From assembly GCA_044869895.1 (NCBI GenBank), contig JBIOXZ010000163.1, forward strand, positions 1 through 31,295: 31,295 nucleotides of DNA. The letters are read 5' to 3'. Made by a program: the position numbers and the translations under genes. The stretch comes from AC-69 sp044869895. GTDB lineage: Bacteria; Actinomycetota; UBA4738; HRBIN12. Below, piece by piece: positions 1-7,564 of this stretch (position 1 is the stretch's first letter; the number at the start of each line of letters is the position of its first letter). The notes below the pieces were generated by a model that was not told the DNA's origin, did not search any database, and saw only the letters and a list, made by a program, of their open reading frames with translations.

Positions 1-1699
1 GGCCGAGGACGATGTCGTCGTTCGAGCTGCCCGCGGCGACCATGGGGAAGCACATCTCCTTTGGATCGCACCGGAAGTCGATCACCACGCTTCGGTCCTC
101 GACCGACAGCGCCTTCTCGATCACCGCATCGACCTCGGCGGGATGCTCGGCCCGAAGGCCGACGGCACCGTATGCCTCGGCGAGCTTCACGTAGTCGGGC
201 GTCTCGTGCGACAGGTACACCTGGGAGTAGCGCTCGTTGTAGAAGAGCTCCTGCCACTGGCGGACCATCCCCAGGTGGGCGTTGTTGATGATGGCCGTGA
301 CGAACGGGATGTTCTCGGTCGTGGAAGTGGCGAGCTCCTGCGCCGTCATCTGAAAGCACCCGTCGCCGTCGATGGCCACGACGCGACGGTCCGGCCGCCC
401 GGTCTTCGCGCCGAGCGCCGCCGGGACGGCGAAGCCCATGGTCCCCAGGCCGCCGGAGTTGACCCATGTCCTCGGTTCGGTGAACTTCCAGAACTGCGAG
501 GCCCACATCTGATGCTGGCCCACCCCGGCCACCACGATGGCGTCTCCCCTCGTCAGCTCGTAGAGGCGCTGGATTGCGAACTGCGGCTTCAACGGCCCGT
601 CCTCGGGCTGGTCGTAGTGGTACGGATACCTGGCCAGCCACCCCCGCAGGGTCGACAACCATGCGGAGCGGTCGGGCGGCCCGCCGGCTTCCTCCTGTCG
701 CAGGCGGAGCTCCGCGACCATCTTGGCGATCACGTCTTTGGCATCCCCAACGATGGGGACGTCCGCCGCACGGTTCTTCCCGATCTCCGCGGGGTCGATG
801 TCGGCATGGACGATCTTGGCGTGCGGAGCGAAGGATGCGAGCTGCCCGGTCACCCGGTCGTCGAATCGGGCGCCCAGTGCGACGAGCAAGTCGGCTCGTT
901 GCATCGAGGTGACCGCCGTATAACCACCGTGCATCCCCGGCATCCCCAGCGCAAGCTCGTGGGTGTCGGGGAAGGAGCCGCGGGCCATGAGCGTGGTCAC
1001 GACCGGTAGCCTTCCCTCGGTGGCCAGGTCGAACAGCTCCTTGGTCGCGTTGGCCTTGATCACGCCGCCCCCCACGTACAGGACGGGGCGCTCGGCCTGC
1101 ATGATCAGGCGCACGGCCTCCCGGACCTGCTTCAGGTTGCCCTTCGTCGTGGGCTTGTAGCCGGGGAGGTCCACATGCTCGGGCCACCTCCATGTGGCCT
1201 CCTGGAGCAGAACGTCCTTTGGGATGTCCACGAGCACCGGCCCGGGCCGTCCGGTCCTGGCGATGTGGAAGGCCTCACGGATCGTCTCGGCGACCGCCCC
1301 CGCCTCGGTCAACAGGAAGTTGTGCTTGGTCACCGGCATGGTGATCCCCGTGATGTCGGCCTCCTGGAAAGCGTCGTTCCCGACAACCGGAGTTGGCACC
1401 TGGCCGGTGATCGCCACCACGGGCACCGAATCCATCTTCGCGTCGGCGAGTGCCGTCACCAGGTTGCACCCTCCCGGCCCGGACGTGGCCATGCACACGC
1501 CGACCTTGCCCGTGGCCCATGCGTAGCCCTCGGCGGCGTGGCCGGCCCCCTGCTCGTGCCGGTTCAGGATGTGGCGGATGGATGAGTCGAGCAGCGGATC
1601 GTACGCGGGCAGGATGGCCCCGCCTGGGATGCCGAAGACAACGTCCACGCCCTCGCCCTCGAGGGCCTTGAACAGCGCCTGGGCCCCAGTGACCTTCAT
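1..1699 (-). CDS. ilvB: Acetolactate synthase large subunit (partial, C-terminus cut by window edge)
   Basis: This enzyme condenses two pyruvates, or pyruvate and 2-oxobutyrate, in the first common step of valine, leucine and isoleucine synthesis, using TPP and FAD. Reading from the ATG at 1699, about 566 residues are visible. The N-terminal TPP domain carries the catalytic glutamate in RHEQGAGHAAEGYA (about Glu49), followed by ATSGPGG. The C-terminal TPP domain has the GDG motif (GDGCFQM) and its partner NN (AIINN). The normal end-region is reached near base 1, so probably only the last few residues are missing. The ATG overlaps the stop of the 105-residue gene upstream (ATGA), so the two are probably translationally coupled. 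Both lie behind the branched-chain attenuator at 2090-2245. The regulatory subunit ilvN is expected just beyond the left edge. Confidence 0.95.
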   Translation of the reverse strand, partial: MKVTGAQALFKALEGEGVDVVFGIPGGAILPAYDPLLDSSIRHILNRHEQGAGHAAEGYAWATGKVGVCMATSGPGGCNLVTALADAKMDSVPVVAITGQVPTPVVGNDAFQEADITGITMPVTKHNFLLTEAGAVAETIREAFHIARTGRPGPVLVDIPKDVLLQEATWRWPEHVDLPGYKPTTKGNLKQVREAVRLIMQAERPVLYVGGGVIKANATKELFDLATEGRLPVVTTLMARGSFPDTHELALGMPGMHGGYTAVTSMQRADLLVALGARFDDRVTGQLASFAPHAKIVHADIDPAEIGKNRAADVPIVGDAKDVIAKMVAELRLRQEEAGGPPDRSAWLSTLRGWLARYPYHYDQPEDGPLKPQFAIQRLYELTRGDAIVVAGVGQHQMWASQFWKFTEPRTWVNSGGLGTMGFAVPAALGAKTGRPDRRVVAIDGDGCFQMTAQELATSTTENIPFVTAIINNAHLGMVRQWQELFYNERYSQVYLSHETPDYVKLAEAYGAVGLRAEHPAEVDAVIEKALSVEDRSVVIDFRCDPKEMCFPMVAAGSSNDDIVLG

Positions 1700-2013
1700 C
1701 GGGCGGGAACCTCCCCCGGCCGGGCCTCGACCGGCCCGGTCTCCACCCGCCGCGCCGTGCACCCCAGGCGGTGGGCCAGGTTACGGCACGAGCGCTCGAA
1801 CTCCCACGGGGTCCAGTCCCGGCGATGCGAGGTCAGCTCGTCCCCCGCACCTCCGAAATCGAACCCCGCCGACAGGTAGGTCACTTCTGAGCCGAAGAAC
1901 CGATCGAATTGCGGCCTGTCGGCCGGATCGGTCACATCGATGGTCACCTGGGCCGGCCCCTCCCACAGCACGCTCGCTACCGTGCGGCCACCTCGATCGA
2001 ACTCGTATCGCAT
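1696..2013 (-). CDS. Small protein of unknown function coupled to ilvB
   Basis: The product is a 105-residue soluble, acidic protein with no signal peptide or membrane segment, and I do not recognise its family. It is rich in aromatic and charged residues (VTYLSAGFDFGGAG, DWTPWEFERSCRNLAHRLGC). The ATG at 2013 follows a purine-rich Shine-Dalgarno stretch (GGAGAGGA). Its TGA stop overlaps the ilvB start, and it is the first gene after the leader terminator, so it is transcribed under branched-chain amino acid attenuation. That position suggests a role linked to acetolactate synthase, but nothing in the sequence proves one. The ilvN-type ACT regulatory subunit is usually larger and I see no ACT pattern here, so I do not call it ilvN. 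Confidence 0.7.
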   Translation of the reverse strand: MRYEFDRGGRTVASVLWEGPAQVTIDVTDPADRPQFDRFFGSEVTYLSAGFDFGGAGDELTSHRRDWTPWEFERSCRNLAHRLGCTARRVETGPVEARPGEVPAR

Positions 2014-2089
2014 CTCGTCCTCTCCTCCCTCGGTGCTCTCAGCCTTCCTGAAGATGTGGCTCCTGTTCCATCGGTCGTTCTCGGGGTAG

Positions 2090-2115
2090 AAAAAACCCCC
2101 CGCTTGGCGGAGGGT
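2090..2115 (-). terminator. Intrinsic terminator of the ilv leader (attenuator)
   Basis: On the minus strand a 9-bp stem, ACCCTCCGC / GCGGGGGGT (one T-G pair), closes a 3-base CAA loop and is followed at once by a run of Ts. It lies between the leader peptide and the first structural gene, 76 bases before its ATG. This is where an attenuator terminator should be. The 3' arm can also pair with ACCCC just downstream, a possible competing fold. Confidence 0.85.
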
Positions 2116-2119
2116 GTCA

Positions 2120-2155
2120 GGCGCGGGATGGGCCCGATGGGCCCGGCCCCGCGCC
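2120..2155 (-). promoter_or_regulatory. Leader hairpin between leader-peptide stop codon and terminator
   Basis: A perfect 8-bp stem (GGCGCGGG / CCCGCGCC, forward bases 2120-2127 and 2148-2155) encloses a second perfect stem (GGGCCC, loop of three, 2130-2144). The outer arm overlaps the leader-peptide stop codon, so a ribosome ending translation there would melt it. Six bases of this arm (GCGGGG in the RNA) can also pair with CUCCGC in the terminator's 5' arm, giving a possible antiterminator. Which fold wins in each state needs an energy calculation. Confidence 0.6.
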
Positions 2156-2208
2156 TAGCGAATGAGTACGAGAGCCTGCGGTTCCCGAGACCTCGTTCCG
2201 GCTGTCAT
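2155..2208 (-). CDS. ilv operon leader peptide (17 aa, BCAA-sensing)
   Basis: The ATG at 2208 opens a 17-residue reading frame that ends QALVLIR and stops with TAG. Four consecutive branched-chain codons (Leu-Val-Leu-Ile) sit just before the stop, as in leader peptides of ribosome-mediated attenuators upstream of ilv genes in Actinobacteria. GAGGAG lies three bases before the ATG, which is close for a Shine-Dalgarno. The ATG is also only nine bases after the -10 box, so the transcript may be nearly or fully leaderless. Shortage of charged Leu, Val or Ile should stall the ribosome here and change folding downstream. Confidence 0.82.
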   Translation of the reverse strand: MTAGTRSREPQALVLIR

Positions 2209-2217
2209 GGTCTCCTC

Positions 2218-2245
2218 AGTGTAGGGACGCATCGTCCCGTGTCAA
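2218..2245 (-). promoter_or_regulatory. Promoter of the ilv leader/ilvB operon
   Basis: The minus strand carries a perfect -35 TTGACA (2240-2245), a 16-base spacer and a -10 TACACT (2218-2223). The -35 contains the TGA stop codon of the preceding gene (2242-2244), so promoter and coding end are interleaved. The start site is predicted around 2208-2212, at or just before the leader ATG. Confidence 0.82.
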
Positions 2246-3063
2246 CCCGCCGTTTGCCCTTCACCCGAGCCCTCCGTCGGCGCGGAGGGCTTGGGGGGCC
2301 CGGGACGCTCCGGCGGCGCGGGAGGCTCCGGGGGCTTCGGAGGCCCTGGGCTCGGCACCGGGGACTCGCCCTCGGGGTGGCCGTGGGGGATGACACCGGC
2401 CCCAACCTCCTCGTGGGGGGCCATCGGGGCAAACCGAGGCGGAGACGGCGCCGGAATCGCACGAGACCGCCACAGCACATAGGCCATGCCCATCAAGGCC
2501 GTCACGAACGCGCCGGCAGCCGCCACCATGGCCAAGGTCAACCCGGTAGAGCTCCCGCCGCCACCGGCAGCCGGGGGAACGATCACGGTGATCGCCGGAG
2601 ACGGCGACACCGTTGGCGAACCGGTCGCCGTTGGGGTTGCGGAGTCCGTCGGCGTTGCCGTGCTCGTGGGGGAGGCCGTGGCCGTGGTTCCCCCCAGCGT
2701 TACCTGGAACGTCGCGATGGCTTCGCGCCGCTCACCGGACGCATTGGTCTGGATGGCGGCCACCGCTTTCTCGCCCGGGGGGATCCCGCCGGGCACCGTG
2801 ACGCTCTGGGCGAAGCCGCCGTCGGTCCCGACGCCGATGCCGTCGGCAACGACGATGCCGGCGAAGGAGATCTGGACCGAGGAGCACGCCGGGCTCCCGC
2901 AGAACCCTCGGCCGGCGACCTGCACCGTGGTTCCCACACCGCCCGAGGACGGATCGACCTCCAGGGTGGGAGCGCCCTGAGCGCTGGCGATCGTGGGGCC
3001 GAGTGATGACCCGAACGCCAGCAGGACCATGCCGATTGCGCCAACCACGAGGGCTTTACGCAC
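2242..3063 (-). CDS. Secreted membrane-anchored protein with IPT/TIG-like domain
   Basis: The product has 273 residues. It has an N-terminal signal peptide (hydrophobic run about residues 4-28, ending ASAQG). An Ig-like IPT/TIG pattern follows at about 33-125 (VDPSSGGVGTTVQVAGRGFC, then a Cys pair CGSPAC). After that come a Thr/Ser/Pro-rich linker (about 126-165), one transmembrane helix (about 172-196, ending YVLWRSR), and a proline-rich tail that should face the cytoplasm. I infer a surface-exposed, single-span protein; its ligand is unknown. The GTG start at 3063 is chosen because GGAAGG lies seven bases upstream. It sits downstream of thrC on the same strand with an 84-base gap, and its stop codon lies inside the -35 of the ilv promoter. 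Confidence 0.75.
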   Translation of the reverse strand: MRKALVVGAIGMVLLAFGSSLGPTIASAQGAPTLEVDPSSGGVGTTVQVAGRGFCGSPACSSVQISFAGIVVADGIGVGTDGGFAQSVTVPGGIPPGEKAVAAIQTNASGERREAIATFQVTLGGTTATASPTSTATPTDSATPTATGSPTVSPSPAITVIVPPAAGGGGSSTGLTLAMVAAAGAFVTALMGMAYVLWRSRAIPAPSPPRFAPMAPHEEVGAGVIPHGHPEGESPVPSPGPPKPPEPPAPPERPGPPKPSAPTEGSGEGQTAG

Positions 3064-3147
3064 GTCGCTGCCTTCCGCCGGGTCGCTCCGCTTAGCCTAT
3101 GAGACTAGCCCCGATGCCGAGTGGTACGGCACAACTCGTCGCAGCGT

Positions 3148-4389
3148 TCAGCCGCGGAGGGCGGCGAGGAACTCGTCCAGCGACGGCTCGACCCGGTACG
3201 TCGGCTCCACGACGCCCTCGAGGGCCGACACCGTCTTGTAGCCGTTGCCGGTGATCAAGGCGACGGTCTCGTCCTCGGAGCCGATCGCGCCGGACTCGCG
3301 GAGGCGCCGCAACACGGCCACGGTCACCCCGCCGGCGGTCTCCGTGAACACTCCTTCGGTCTCGGCCAGGAGCCGGACCCCCGCCACGACCTCGTCCTCG
3401 GGACAGGCCTCGACCGTCCCGCCCGTGTCCCTGGCCGTCTGGATGGCGAACCACCCGTCCGCCGGGTTCCCGATGGCCAACGACTTCGCGATCGTGTTCG
3501 GCTTCACCGGACGGACCTCGGTCGCGCCGGAGCGGAACGCCTCGGCCACCGGCGCGCACCCCTCGGCCTGGGCGCCGGAGATCCGGTACGGCCGATCCTC
3601 CACAGCGCCGATGCCCACGAGCTCGCGGAAGGCCCGGTGGACCTTGGTCATGAGCGCACCCGATGCCACCGGCACCACCACGTGGTCCGGGAGCCGCCAC
3701 CCGAGTTGCTCGGCGACCTCGAACCCCAATGACTTCGAGCCCTCCGCGTAATACGGGCGCAGGTTGACGTTGATGAACGCCCAGGGAAGGACCTCGGCCA
3801 CCTCGGTGCACAGCCGATTCACGTCGTCGTAGTTCCCCTTCACGGCGACGACCTTCGCGCCATAGGCCTCGGTGGCCAGGATCTTGGGCGGCTCCAGGTC
3901 CTCGGGGACGAACACGAACGCAGGCATGCCCGCCTTCGCCGCGTGGGCCGCGGTTGCGTTGGCAAGGTTGCCGGTGGAGGCGCACGAGACCGCCTCGAAC
4001 CCGAAGGCCCCGGCCATGGTGATGGCCACCGAGACCACGCGGTCCTTGAACGAGTTCGATGGGTTCACCGAGTCGTCCTTGATCCACAGTTGTTCGATGC
4101 CCAGGCGCTCCCCCAGCCGCTCCGCCCGGCGGAGCGGGGTGAAGCCCGCACCCAGGTCGACCCGGTCGATGCCCGGTCCGCCGGGCAACAGGCCCTCGTA
4201 TCGCCACAGGGTGGCCGGCCCGGCCTCGACGTGCTTTCGGAAGTCCACCCCCTCCATGGTCTCCAGGTCGTACGACGGCTCGAGGGGGCCAAAGCACTCC
4301 TCGCAGATCGTGAGCGGCTCGACCGGGTATCGCGCGTGGCACTCCCGGCACTCGAGCGCAGTGGGGTTGGTGATCTCGGGGACGGTCAC
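3148..4389 (-). CDS. thrC: Threonine synthase
   Basis: This 413-residue PLP enzyme converts O-phosphohomoserine to threonine. At the N-terminus is a zinc-ribbon-like pair of CxxC motifs (Cys14/17 and Cys29/32), typical of the longer threonine synthases. The PLP lysine is in SFKDR (Lys115), and the phosphate-binding loop is ASTGNLANA (about 138-146). The GTG start at 4389 overlaps the ilvD stop (GTGA), so the two genes are coupled. Threonine is the precursor of isoleucine, so pairing thrC with ilvD makes metabolic sense. An open frame runs far upstream on the same strand, but that part is an out-of-frame shadow of ilvD. Confidence 0.93.
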   Translation of the reverse strand: MTVPEITNPTALECRECHARYPVEPLTICEECFGPLEPSYDLETMEGVDFRKHVEAGPATLWRYEGLLPGGPGIDRVDLGAGFTPLRRAERLGERLGIEQLWIKDDSVNPSNSFKDRVVSVAITMAGAFGFEAVSCASTGNLANATAAHAAKAGMPAFVFVPEDLEPPKILATEAYGAKVVAVKGNYDDVNRLCTEVAEVLPWAFINVNLRPYYAEGSKSLGFEVAEQLGWRLPDHVVVPVASGALMTKVHRAFRELVGIGAVEDRPYRISGAQAEGCAPVAEAFRSGATEVRPVKPNTIAKSLAIGNPADGWFAIQTARDTGGTVEACPEDEVVAGVRLLAETEGVFTETAGGVTVAVLRRLRESGAIGSEDETVALITGNGYKTVSALEGVVEPTYRVEPSLDEFLAALRG

Positions 4390-6077
4390 GACGTGACGGC
4401 CCCCTCGGATGCGGAGGAGACCAGGCGCGCGTACTTGGCCAGCGCGCCGCTCGCGTATCGGGGGGCAGGAGCCTTCCAGGCGGCGCGACGTCCGGCCAAG
4501 TCTGCCTCGTCCACCAGCACGTCGATACGCCGGTTCTCGGCGTCGATCTCGATGCGATCCCCGTCGCGAAGCAGGGCGATCGGCCCGCCCACGAGGGCCT
4601 CCGGCGAGATATGGCCAACCGAGAATCCCTTCGTGGCGCCGGAGAACCGGCCGTCGGTGATCAGCGCGACGTCCTTGCCCAGACCGGCGCCTGCCACCGC
4701 CGCCGTGACGGCGAGCATCTCTGGCATCCCGGGCGATCCCTTCGGCCCCTCGTATCGGATGGCGATGACGTCCCCGGCCCTGATCGTCCCCGAGGTGAGC
4801 GCCTCGAATGCCTCGTGCTCGGAGTCGAACGGCCGGGCGGTGCCGGTGAACGTGAGGCTCTCCGCCCCGGCGATCTTCATGACGCTTCCTTCCGGCGCAA
4901 GCGATCCGTACAGGATCGCCGTGCCGCCGGTCGGATGGATGGGACTTCCGACGGTGTGCACCACCGTGCCGTCGGGAGGCGGCGGCGCGGCGTCGGACAG
5001 GTTGTCGGCAATGGTCTTGCCGGTGACGGTGAGGGCGTCCCCGTGCAGGAGTCCCGCGTCGAGCAGCTCCTTCATGATGACGGGCACGCCTCCCACGCGG
5101 TCCAGGTCCGACATCACGAATTTCCCGGCCGGCCTGACGTCCACCAGGTGCGGGACGCGCCGCGAGATGCCGTCGAAGTCGTCCAGGGCCAGCTCCACGT
5201 GCGCCTCCCTGGCGATGGCCAGGAGATGCAGGACCGCGTTCGTCGAGCCGGCCAGGGCCATCACCACCGCGATGGCATTCTCGAACGCGTCCCTGGTCAT
5301 GATGTCGCGGGGACGGATGGCCTGCTCGAGCAGTCGGGTGACGGCGACGCCGGACTCGCGCGCGAACACCTCGCGTCGGTAGTCGACCGCCGGTGGCGAG
5401 GCGGCGCCCGGGAGCGACATGCCGAGCGCCTCCGCCGCGGCGGCCATCGTGTTGGCGGTGTACATCCCGGCGCACGATCCGGCGGTGGGACATGCGGCTC
5501 GTTCGACCGCGAGGAGCTGGTCCTCGCTTATCGATCCCTTCGCGTGGGCGCCGACCGCCTCGAACACGTCCTGAATCGTGATGTCCCGGCCCTCGTACGT
5601 GCCGGGCAGGATCGTGCCGCCGTACAGGTAGACGGCCGGGAGGTTCAGGCGGGCCATGGCCATGAGCATCCCCGGCTCGCTCTTGTCACAGCCGGCGATG
5701 CCCACCAAGCCGTCGAACCGCTCGGCGTGCATCACGAGCTCGACCGAGTCGGCGATCACCTCACGGGAGATCAGCGACGCCTTCATCCCCTCGTGGCCCA
5801 TGGCGATGCCATCGGAGACCGCGATGGTGGTGAACTCCAGCGGCACCGCGCCGCCCTGTCGGACGCCCTCCTTGGCCAGCGCGGCCAGCTTGTTGAGGTG
5901 GTAGTTGCAGGGCGTGACCTCGTTCCACGAGGAGGCCACCCCAACTTGCGGCTTCCCGAAGTCCTCCTCGGAGAAACCGACCGCCCGAAGCATCGCCCGG
6001 GCCGGAGCACGCTCCGGCCCCTCGGTGACCTCCCAGCTCCGTGGTCGCTTCCGGTCGCCGCGTCCTCGCGCACCCAC
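4386..6077 (-). CDS. ilvD: Dihydroxy-acid dehydratase
   Basis: This enzyme dehydrates 2,3-dihydroxy-isovalerate and 2,3-dihydroxy-3-methylvalerate, the third step of branched-chain amino acid synthesis. At 563 residues it has the usual length. Three cysteines match the Fe-S ligands of the family: Cys57 (TPCNYH), Cys130 (GCDKSEPGM) and Cys202 (ACPTAGSCAGMYTANTM). This pattern fits the [2Fe-2S] type. The C-terminal signature is DGRFSGATKGFSVGHISPEA. The GTG start at 6077 is set by a strong Shine-Dalgarno (GGAGGAGG) about five bases upstream. It is divergent from the oxidoreductase at 6137, with only 59 bases between, and I see no attenuator in that gap. Confidence 0.95.
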   Translation of the reverse strand: MGARGRGDRKRPRSWEVTEGPERAPARAMLRAVGFSEEDFGKPQVGVASSWNEVTPCNYHLNKLAALAKEGVRQGGAVPLEFTTIAVSDGIAMGHEGMKASLISREVIADSVELVMHAERFDGLVGIAGCDKSEPGMLMAMARLNLPAVYLYGGTILPGTYEGRDITIQDVFEAVGAHAKGSISEDQLLAVERAACPTAGSCAGMYTANTMAAAAEALGMSLPGAASPPAVDYRREVFARESGVAVTRLLEQAIRPRDIMTRDAFENAIAVVMALAGSTNAVLHLLAIAREAHVELALDDFDGISRRVPHLVDVRPAGKFVMSDLDRVGGVPVIMKELLDAGLLHGDALTVTGKTIADNLSDAAPPPPDGTVVHTVGSPIHPTGGTAILYGSLAPEGSVMKIAGAESLTFTGTARPFDSEHEAFEALTSGTIRAGDVIAIRYEGPKGSPGMPEMLAVTAAVAGAGLGKDVALITDGRFSGATKGFSVGHISPEALVGGPIALLRDGDRIEIDAENRRIDVLVDEADLAGRRAAWKAPAPRYASGALAKYARLVSSASEGAVTS

Positions 6078-6136
6078 CGCGTCCTCCTCCGAACGCTTGG
6101 GTCAGAATGGAACCGCACGATACCAGGGAGCACTTG

Positions 6137-7564
6137 ATGGACCCCATGCCGATCGAGCCGCCGCCGCGGACGACGCGCGGATGGTGGATGGACGAGGCAC
6201 TCGCGCAGGATCCGGGCGAGCCGTATCCGCCGCTCGCGACGGACACGGCCGCCGACGTGGTGATCCTGGGCGGTGGCTACACCGGTATGTGGACGGCCTA
6301 CTTCCTGAAGGAGCGCGACCCCGGCATCGACGTCGTCCTCCTGGAGCAGGACATCTGCGGGGGCGGGCCGAGCGGGCGCAACGGCGGGTTCGTGAACGGG
6401 TACTGGAGCTCGATCGGCGAGCTGGCCCACCGGTTCGGAGATGGCGACGCCCTCGAGTTGTGTCTCGCTGCGTCACGGAGCGTGGCCGAGATCGGCCGGT
6501 TCTGCCAACGCCACGACGTCGACGCCTGGTTCACCGACGGCGGCGAGCTGGCGGTTGCGTCGAACCCGTTCCAGGAGGACTCGTGGGATCGCGAGCTCGG
6601 GGAAGCGCGGCGCCTCGGGGCGGAGGACGAGCTCGTCGAGCTCTCCGCCGACGAGGTCCGAAAGCGGGTCGACTCCCCGGTCCTGCTCGGCGGCGTGTTC
6701 CATCCCGATGCCGCCACCGTGCAGCCCGCCCGGCTGGCCCGAGGGCTGCGTCGGGTGCTGTTGGAGCGCGGCGTTCGGATCTTCGAGGGAACTCCGGTCC
6801 GCCGGTTCGCCGCAGGACCGCCGGCGACGGCGGAGACGCCTGGCGGCTCCGTTCGCGCGGCTCATGCCGTCATCGGCGTGGGGTCGTGGGGCATCCACTG
6901 GAAACGGTTCCGGCGACACCTGGCGGTCCGGGGGAGCTACATCGTGCTGACCGAGCCGGCCCCGGAGAAGCTGGAGGAGATCAACTGGACGGGCGGCGAG
7001 GCCCTGCGTGACCTGCGCCCGTCGCTGCACTACGTGCGGACGACGCCCGACGGGCGGATCGCCATGGGCTGCGCGGGCATGCAGCCCGGCCTGGCCCGGA
7101 GGATCGGCCCCCGATTCACCTACGACGAGCGGTTCCTGCGAACGGCGGTCGCCGATCTGCACCGGATGTTCCCGAGCTTCCGGGACGTGCCGCTCGCCGC
7201 GGGGTGGGGAGGCCCTATCGACGTCGCCGGCACGTACCTGCCGTTCTTCGGCAGCGTGGCTTCCGGGAACGTCCATCACGGCCTAGGGTTCACCGGGAAC
7301 GGCGTCGCCCCCTGCCACCTCGGCGGCCAGATCCTGGCCAGCCTGGCCATGCGTGCGGAGGACGGCTTCTCCCGTCTCGCGCTCGTGACGCGCGAGCCGC
7401 TCCGCTTCCCCCCCGAACCGATCCTCTCGTCCGGGATGCTCGTGGTGAACGAGGCCATCCGTCGAAAGGACGACGCCGAGGACGCGGGACGGCGGCCGAA
7501 CCCGCTGGTGACCTTCGTGGCCCGAATGCCTCGCCGACTCGGCTACAACCTGGGGCCTCGGTGA
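6137..7564 (+). CDS. DAO-family FAD-dependent oxidoreductase, first of tandem pair
   Basis: This 475-residue flavoprotein of the D-amino-acid/glycine oxidase (DAO) superfamily probably oxidises a C-N bond in an amine or amino acid, as PuuB-type gamma-glutamylputrescine oxidases do; the substrate is not readable. The dinucleotide-binding motif is GGGYTG (45-50), with the acidic residue closing the Rossmann fold near Glu70 and the family block SGRNGGFVNG (79-88). The C-terminal GLGFTGNGV also fits FAD binding. The ATG at 6137 is preferred because GGGAG sits six bases upstream; a longer frame opening inside ilvD is rejected. Its stop overlaps the start of the second copy (GTGA). No signal peptide or membrane segment is seen. 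Confidence 0.85.
   Translation: MDPMPIEPPPRTTRGWWMDEALAQDPGEPYPPLATDTAADVVILGGGYTGMWTAYFLKERDPGIDVVLLEQDICGGGPSGRNGGFVNGYWSSIGELAHRFGDGDALELCLAASRSVAEIGRFCQRHDVDAWFTDGGELAVASNPFQEDSWDRELGEARRLGAEDELVELSADEVRKRVDSPVLLGGVFHPDAATVQPARLARGLRRVLLERGVRIFEGTPVRRFAAGPPATAETPGGSVRAAHAVIGVGSWGIHWKRFRRHLAVRGSYIVLTEPAPEKLEEINWTGGEALRDLRPSLHYVRTTPDGRIAMGCAGMQPGLARRIGPRFTYDERFLRTAVADLHRMFPSFRDVPLAAGWGGPIDVAGTYLPFFGSVASGNVHHGLGFTGNGVAPCHLGGQILASLAMRAEDGFSRLALVTREPLRFPPEPILSSGMLVVNEAIRRKDDAEDAGRRPNPLVTFVARMPRRLGYNLGPR

Noticed and set aside
143..1009. Plus-strand frame of 288 codons opposite ilvB
   Set aside because: ilvB is unmistakable on the minus strand, and this frame has no recognisable motif or ribosome-binding site.
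4390..5493. Open frame extending thrC upstream to about 780 codons
   Set aside because: The added part is out of frame with ilvD and has no domain. The GTG at 4389 gives a normal threonine synthase.
6078..6136. A branched-chain attenuator or clear promoter between ilvD and the divergent oxidoreductase
   Set aside because: The gap is only 59 bases, with no leader peptide, terminator or convincing -35/-10 pair.
3943..6137. Long plus-strand frames opposite thrC and ilvD
   Set aside because: Shadows of two well-supported minus-strand genes, with no domain content.
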